Part shown: positions 52,501 through 61,500 of the stretch, in pieces
Position numbering within the stretch: the stretch's first letter is position 1
Layout: each line of letters begins with the position of its first letter
Assembly: GCA_964419055.1 (NCBI GenBank)
Contig: CAYQNU010000003.1
Location: forward strand, 62,001 to 126,000
DNA from: CAYQNU01 sp964419055
Lineage (GTDB): Bacteria; Bacteroidota; Bacteroidia; Flavobacteriales_D; Parvicellaceae
Reading direction: 5' to 3'
DNA length: 64,000 nucleotides
Made by a program: the position numbers and the translations under genes
The notes under the pieces: generated by a model
Database searches by the model: none
Told to the model about the DNA's origin: nothing
What the model saw: the letters and a program-made list of their open reading frames with translations, nothing else

Positions 52501-55500
52501 CTAACAACTGTACTGCAACCGCTACAGTTACTATTACAGCTAGCCCGTTGAATACCATTGCAGCTGGAACAAATCAAACGGTTTGTGCAAATTCCCCATT
52601 AACTGCAATTACTTTAGCAACAACTGGAGCTACAGGTGCCACTTTTACAGGTTTACCCTCGGGTGTAACGGGGTCATGGGCTGGTAATGTGGTAACCATT
52701 AGTGGAACACCTACTGCAGGTGGTACATTTAACTATACAGTAACCACTACAGGAGGTTGTCCTCCTGCAAACACAACAGGAACTATTACAGTAACTCCTC
52801 AAAACACTATTGCCGCAGGAACAAGCCAAACATTATGTCTAAATAGTCCAATTACTACTATTTCATTAGCTACTACAGGGGCTACAGGGGCTACTTTTAC
52901 GGGTCTTCCAGCTGGATTAACTGGCACTTGGGGAGGTAACGTTGCAACCATTAGCGGAACTCCAACAACTGCAGGAACTTTTAATTATACTGTAACAACT
53001 ACTGGTGGTTGTCCACCGGCTACAACAACAGGTACAATTACCGTTAACCCTATAAATACAATTGCCGCAGGAACAAGCCAAACCGTTTGTCAAAACAGTC
53101 CAATTACAACTATTAGTTTAGCCACAGTTGGAGCTACAGGAGCTACATTCACTGGATTACCTGCAGGTGTAACAGGTTCTTGGGCTGGGAATGTAGCTAC
53201 TATCAGTGGAACTCCATCAGCATCCGGAACATTCACGTATACCATTACAACTACAGGTGGTTGTCCACCAGCAACTACTACCGGTACGATTACGGTTAAT
53301 CCATTAAATACTATTGCTCCCGGAACTAGCCAAACATTATGTATTAACTCCCCAATTACATCCATTACATTAAATACAACAGGGGCAACGGGTGCGACCT
53401 TTTCTGGATTACCAGCAGGAGTAACCGGTTCATGGGCAGGTAACCTAGCAACCATTAGCGGAACTCCAACAGCTGCAGGAACATTTAATTATACGGTTAC
53501 AACTACTGGTGGTTGTCCTCCTGCTACAGCAACAGGAACAATTACAGTGACACCTTTAAACACTATTGCTGCAGGTACCAATCAAACAGTTTGTTTGAAC
53601 AGTGCAATAACAAACATATCGCTCGCTACAACAGGGGCCACGGGAGCCACTTTTACTGGATTACCAACAGGAGTTACAGGAGCTTGGGCAGGTAACCTAG
53701 CAACCATAAGTGGAACTCCCACTGTAAGTGGAACTTTTAATTACACCGTTACAACTACAGGAGGTTGTCCTCCTGCAACTACTACTGGAACAATAACTGT
53801 AAATCCAATCAATACTATTGCTGCTGGAACGAATCAAACCGTTTGTTTAACTAGTGCAATTGCTAATATTACCCTCGCCACAACAGGTGCAACTGGAGCT
53901 ACTTTTGCTGGATTACCAGCAGGTGTTACTGGGTCTTGGGCTGGAAATGTGGTTACCATAAGTGGAACACCAAGTGCCGCTGGAACTTTTAACTATACTG
54001 TAACAACCACTGGAGGGTGTCCTCCTGCTACTACAACTGGAACAATTACAGTTACTCCATTAAATACAATTGCAGCAGGTACCAATCAAACAATTTGTAT
54101 TAATACCGCTATTTCAACTATAACATTAGCTACAACTGGTGCAACTGGTGCAACTTTTACAGGATTGCCCGCTGGTGTAACGGGATCTTGGGCAGCCAAT
54201 GTTGCTACCATATCAGGTACACCAACCACGGCTGGAACATTTAACTATACTGTTACCACTACGGGTGGTTGTCCTCCAGCTACGGCCACAGGAACAATCA
54301 CTGTAAGTCCTCTTCCTACTCTACCAACTCCTCCAACCATGGCTCAAAGCGCATGTGCTTTATCAACTGGAAGTTTGACTGGAGCTGTTGCAGCTGGTAC
54401 TGGAGCTTTGACATATAGTTGGACTAATAGTTCTAACGTTCAAGTTGGAACGGGTATTAATTTAACCAACATACCCGCAGGTACTTATAATCTTACCGTA
54501 ACAGATGCCAATGGATGTCCACAAACTTTTGGACCATTCAGTGTCACTAACCCTGGTTCTCCTGCTGCACCTGTTATTACAGGTAATCCACCTTCGGTTT
54601 GTGTGGGAGGTACTTTTACTTTAACCGCTACATCTGGTGCTCCAACACCAACTTTTCAATGGACCTCTCCCGCTGGAAGTTCAGCAACAGTTGCAGGAAA
54701 TACATTAACCGTTTCTAATGCAATTGCTGCGGATAACGGTTCCTATTCTGTTACAGTGACTTCACTTAACTGCACCAGTCCAGCTTCTTCGGTGAATATT
54801 ATTGTTAATCCTTTAAATACCATATCAGCTGGTAGTAGTCAAACAGTTTGTATTAATAGTGCTATTGCTGATATTATTTTACCAACTACAGGTGCCACAG
54901 GTGCAACGTTTACAGGATTACCCGCTGGTGTAACTGGTGTTTGGGCAGGAAATGTTGCAACAATTAGTGGTACTCCTACCGCTGCTGGTACATTTAATTA
55001 TATGGTAACAACAACAGGTGGATGTCCTCCTGCTACTGCAACTGGAACAATAACGGTTAGTCCACAAAACACGATTGCAGCAGGAACCAATCAAACAGTT
55101 TGTTTAAATGCTACTATCACTAATATTACCCTTGCTACTACAGGTGCTACAGGAGCAACTTTTGCAGGATTACCTGCTGGTGTAACAGGATCTTGGGCTG
55201 GAAATTTAGTAACAATATCCGGAACACCTACTGCTACAGGAACATTCAATTACACTGTTACAACAACAGGTGGTTGTCCTCCAGCAACTACAACAGGAAC
55301 TATTACTGTTAATCCAATTCCAACAATAGTTACTGGAACGAATCAAACAATTTGTATGAATTCGCCAATTACTCAAATTGATTTAGCTACTACCAATGCA
55401 ACAGGAGCAACATTTACAGGTCTTCCTGCTGGAGTGACTGGTGCTTGGGCTGGTAACATAGCGTCCATCAGTGGTACACCAACCGTTTCAGGTACATTCA

Positions 55501-58500
55501 ATTATACCGTTTCTACAACAGGGCCTTGTGGACCTGCAACCACTACAGGTACAATAACGGTAACTCCAATAAATACGATTGCTACTGGAACTAATCAAAC
55601 TATATGTGTCAATTCTGCCTTAACTACTATTTCGTTGGCAACAACTGGTGCAACAGGAGCTACATTTACAGGTTTACCTGCCGGAGTAACAGGTGTTTGG
55701 GCTGGAAACATTGCCACAATCAGTGGGACACCTACTGCAACTGGTACGTTCAATTACACTGTTACAACAACTGGTGGTTGTCCTCCTGCCACAACAACTG
55801 GAACAATTACTGTTAACCTTCAACCTACTGCTAATTTTACTTCAAGTGGTAACTTTTGTCAAGGAGCTACAAACGTAAATTTTACAAATACCTCCACTGG
55901 CACTTCAGGTACTAGTACATATGCTTGGACCTTCCCTAGTGGTACGCCTGCAACTTCAACTTCTCAAAATCCTTCAGGGGTAACTTGGACAAATCCAGGC
56001 ACTTACAACATTACTTTAACCACCACAACTGATGGTTGTACCAATTCCGTAACTCTTCCTATTACTATATTACCTGCTGCTACGGTTACAATAGCCGCAA
56101 CACAACCTTTATGTAATGGAGGCAATGGTACAATAAATGCAACCGGATCTGTTGCTGGATCCTTCTCTTGGAGTTCAGGTCAAACTACAGCTGGAACACA
56201 CAATGTACCAGCCGGTTCTTATACCGTAATTTTTACAAGTACAGATGGATGTATTGCAACGGCAACAACAACAATTACAAATCCTGCTTTGTTAACATTA
56301 ACATCATCAGTTACAGATGCTCATTGTAACCAATCTGATGGTCAAGCATGTGCCTTACCTACTGGAGGTACAACACCTTACACATATTTATGGAACGATG
56401 CTTCATTTCAAACCACACAATGTGCTAATAACATAGCTTCGGGAAGTTATTCTGTAACTGTTACTGATGCCAATGGATGTACCGCTACGGTAACTCAAGC
56501 TGTAGCAAATATTGCAGGACCTACTGCTACGGCAAGTGTTGTATCTGATGCTACGGGAGCTGGGGTTTGTAATGGTTCAGCCACAGTAAATGCAGTAAGT
56601 GGCTCAGCACCTTATACTTACAGCTGGAACACAACTCCTGTTCAAACTACGCAAAATGTAAGTGGTTTGTGTGCAGGTAATTACTGCGCAACCGTGACAG
56701 ATGCTTTTGGATGTACAAGTGTTTCTTGTATAACTATCAATGAACCTAATTCTTTAACGATTACTATTACACCAACAAACTTATTGTGTAACGGAATATG
56801 TAATGGTCAGGCTGCTACTACTGTTTCTGGTGGAGTTGCTCCTTATACCTTTCTTTGGGCCCACGGACCAACTGCAGCTAACTTAACCGGACTTTGTGCT
56901 GGTACATACAATTTAACGGTTACAGATGCTAATGGAAATACAGGAACACAAAGTGTAACCATTACACAACCTCCAGCAATTGTTATTGCAAGTTTAACCA
57001 ATACACCTGCTTTATGTAATGCTGTTTGTAATGGAACCATTACAGCTTCTGCAAATGGAGGAACTGGGGCTTTAGTATATTCTTGGACAGGAGGTTTAGC
57101 AAACGGTACCAATCCAACTGGTGTTTGTGCTGGTCCATACACATTAACTGTAACAGATGCTAACAATTGTACAGTTACAAGTAACGTAAACGTTGCTCAA
57201 CCAACTCCTTTAGTGTTGAATACTAATTCTATCAACTCCAATTGTGGACAACCGGATGGTCAAGCTTGTGTAGTTATTTCAGGAGGTACTGCACCTTACT
57301 CTCAAGTTTGGGATGATGCTTCAACTCAAACTACACTTTGTGCTTCTGCTATTCCTTCAGGTTCATACCAAGTTTCAGTAAACGATGCTAATGGATGTAC
57401 TGCTACTGCAACGGTTACCGTTTCTGATAATAGCGCAGGTACTGCTACAGCTGCTGTTAATAATAATGTTTTTTGTAATGGTGATTGTACTGGTAGCGCC
57501 ACTGCAACAATGACGGGTGGTCAAGCACCTTTCACTTATTCTTGGACAAGTGGTGCTACACCAACAGCTGCAACAACAGCTGGTTTATGTGTAGGTAATG
57601 CATCTGTAACCATTACAGATGCTAATGGTTGTTCTTCAACTGCAAGTGTAAACATAACTCAACCAACAACTGTTTCTTTAGTAAATTCATTTACCCCAGT
57701 TACTTGTAACGGTGGATCTAACGGTACTGTTACAACTGTAGCTTCTGGTGGTACTTCCGCTGTTGCTTATACTTATAGTTGGATTAATCAAACAACTTCA
57801 GTTGTCGTTGGAACAACACCAACAGTTATTGGATTACCAACAGGCACCTATTGTGTTACCGTTACTGATGATAATAACTGTACAGCTAATGGATGCGTTA
57901 CTATAACAGAACCTGCTGCCATTACAATGACACCAGCTTCAACTAACTCCAACTGTGCGCAAGCAAATGGCACCCTTTCCGTTTCTGGAATTGTCGGTGG
58001 TAGTGGAACGTATGTTTCAACTGTTTGGACAGATGCTTCAGCTACAGTGGTTGCCAATCCTAATGCTGTATTAGCAGGAAGTTATACAGTTACCGTAACA
58101 GATAATAATGGTTGTATTGGTACTGCTACTATTAACGTAAACGATTTAACAGGTCCTACAGCTTCTTTTGTAAGTGCTGTGAATACACTTTGTAATGCTG
58201 ACTGTAATGGACAAGGTGTTGCCAACGTAACAGGTGGTGTTGCTCCTTACACGTTAGTTTGGTCACCTGCACCTGTATCAGGTCAAGGAACCTTAAGCAT
58301 AGGAGGGTTATGTGCTGATGATTATACTTTGTTAGCAACAGATGCCGCAGGTTGTGCTTCAACAATAACAATATCGATAACTGAACCAACAGTTGTAGGA
58401 TTAAATACAGGAACTATAACCGCAACATCTGGTGCTGGAATATGCGATGGTTCAGCGAATGTAGTTGCTTCAGGAGGAACAACACCTTACAGTTATGCTT

Positions 58501-61500
58501 GGTTTACCGATTGTACCAATACAACACCAACTGGCACTACAGCAGCTTCTGCTAATGGATTCTGTGCTGGAAGTTATGGTATGATAGTAACGGATGTGAA
58601 TGGATGTACGGCTGATGTGTGTGTAACTATTAGTTCTCCAAATGCTATTACATCTACAGTTACTATGATACCAACATTATGTAATACTTCTGCGGATGGT
58701 TCATTAACTGTTACTCCAAACGGAGGTGTTCCGGGGTATACGTATCAATGGTTTGTTAGCCCTGCAAATACGCCTTTAGCTGGTCAAACAGCTGCAACAG
58801 CAACGAACTTAGCAAGTGGCAATTACTACGTTGTAGTTACAGATGCTAATGGAATAACACACACAAGTGCTGTTACAGCTGTTACTTCTCCAACAGCAAT
58901 TGGTGGAATTGCTACTGTTACTTCAAATTATAACGGTTTTGGGGTATCTTGCGAAACAACTTGTAATGGTTCGGCAATAGCTAATCCACTTGGTGGAACC
59001 GCGCCCTATTCTTATGATTGGGGAACAAATGCGGGTAATCAAACTACTCAATCTGCCACAAATTTATGTTTTGGAATTTATGATGTAACCGTAACAGATG
59101 CGAATGGATGTACAGGAGTTCTTCAAGTTACTATTTCTAAGCCGCCCACATTTACTAGTTCAATTACTTCAGTAAACGATCCGTGTAATGCAACATGTGC
59201 TGGATCTGCAACTGTTTCAACAATTGGAGGAATTGCACCAGTCACTTATCAATGGGATAATCCAGCATTAAGCACGACTGCAACTGCAACTGGATTATGT
59301 GCAGGAACCTATAATGCAATTATTACAGATGCTAATGGATGTATACTGAACCAAACAGCAGTAATTACAGAACCTGCTGCAATAGTGTTATCAGGAACAA
59401 GCCAAGGATCCAACTGTAATCAAAATGATGGTAGCGCAACAGTTTCGATAGTTACTGGTGCTGGTCCATTTACTTACTTGTGGGATGCCAATGCAGCTAA
59501 CCAAACTACCGCAACTGCTTCAAACCTTTTTGCAGGTTGTTATGATGTTGTGGTTACCGATGGAACGGGTTGTACCGAAAATATTCAAGTATGCGTTAAC
59601 GATTTAGGTGCACCAACGGCTAATATTCTTACTCAAACGGATGTAACATGTAATGGTGCTTGTGATGGTTTTGCACAAATTCAAATAATTGGAGGAACAG
59701 CACCTTACAATTATACTTGGGTAGATTCTAACGGAAACCCAACAGGAGTAACAACAGCAAGTAACAACACCCTTTGTGCTGGTACATATACTGGTCAAAT
59801 GGTTGATGCTAATGGATGTCAGGCTAGTGTTGGAGTTACCATTAATGAGCCATTGGTTTTAAATGGTTTAATATCAGCTTCAACTGATGTAACTTGTTTT
59901 GGAGATTGTGACGGTAGCGCAACGGCCACTATTTCTGGAGGAACCGCTCCTTATACTTATCAATGGAATGATGGTGCTGCTCAAACCACAGCTACTGCAA
60001 CAAATTTATGTCCTGGAACTTACACGGTAAATGTTGTAGATGCTCAAGGTTGTACATTTAGTTTAAACACTATAATTGCAGAACCTGCTCAAATAATTTT
60101 AAATACAACAGCAATTGATGCATTTTGTAACACAGGTACAGGTAGCACAACAGCCGTTTTAGTGAGTGGAGGAATTGCTCCTATGAACTATTCATGGAAC
60201 GATCCTTCTACACAAAACGCTATAACTGCGCTTAACCTTGTTCCAGGAAATTACACAGTAACGGCAACTGACGCAGATGGGTGCAGCAATACTGCAACTA
60301 TTACAGTTGGAGATATTCCCGCAGGAACAGCCACTTTAACTAATATTACTGATGTATTATGTTTTGGTGGAAGTACTGGTTCCGTTTCCGTTTCGATGAG
60401 TGGAACAGGCACAGCACCGTATAGTTATAATTGGTTTAATGGTTCAGGTTTGGCTATAGGTCAAACAGGAATTACTGCCTCTAATTTACCAACAGGAAAT
60501 TATTACGTTGAAGTTACCGATGCAAACGGATGTATTTCTACAAGTGTCACCACACTTATAAACCAACCGGCTGAATTAACAGCTACCACCAATTCAAGTC
60601 CCACACTTTGTAATGGAAGCTGTGATGGAAATACACAAGTATTCCCAGTTGGTGGTGTGGCTCCTTATACCTATTTATGGGATGATCCCTTATCTCAAAA
60701 CGTAGCCTTAACAAACAATATGTGCGCAGGAACATATACAGCAATAATAACAGATAACAATGGATGTACCGTTACAGCCACTTCCACTGTAACTGAGCCA
60801 ACTGCTCTTACTGCAACAGATGCCATTACCGATGCCAATTGTGGTTTAAGTAATGGACAAGGATGTGTCATTCCTTCAGGAGGGGTTGCGCCATATACTT
60901 ATTTATGGCCAAATTCAACAACAAATTCTTGTGCAACAGGAATTCCTGCAGGTAGTTATTGTGTAGATGTTACAGATGCAAATGGTTGTGTATTGACTCA
61001 TTGTATAAATATACAAGATTTAAATGGGCCATCCGCAACAATATTAAACACTGTTAACGTTTCTTGTAATGCAGGAAATGATGGTTCAGCAACCGTAGAT
61101 ATGATAGGAGGTAACGGTTTCTTTACTGCTCAATGGGATAATAACGCGGGCAACCAAGTAACACCAACTGCATCTAACTTAGCGGCTGGGACGTATGGTG
61201 TTACTATAACAGATAGTATTGGATGTACAGCATCTACAAGTGTAACGATTATAGAACCTGATGCTTTGGTTAGTTTCCAAATAACCAATCAACCTACTTG
61301 TTTCCAATCATGTGATGCTACAGCAACAATAAATGTAGTTGGTGGTACGCAACCCTACTCTTATTCTTGGACTAATAATTTAAATGCAATAATAGGTACC
61401 AATGCCACAGTATCAAATTTGTGTCAAGGAAATTATAATCTTACTTTAAATGACGCAAATGGATGTAACCAAATATTAAATTATGTAATTACTGATCCAA

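Noticed and set aside
50139..59798. Several open frames of 60-120 codons on both strands within the giant adhesin gene
   Set aside because: All lie in other frames of the 4800-codon gene, have Cys/Ser/Thr or Val/Ala low-complexity translations, and no own start signals.
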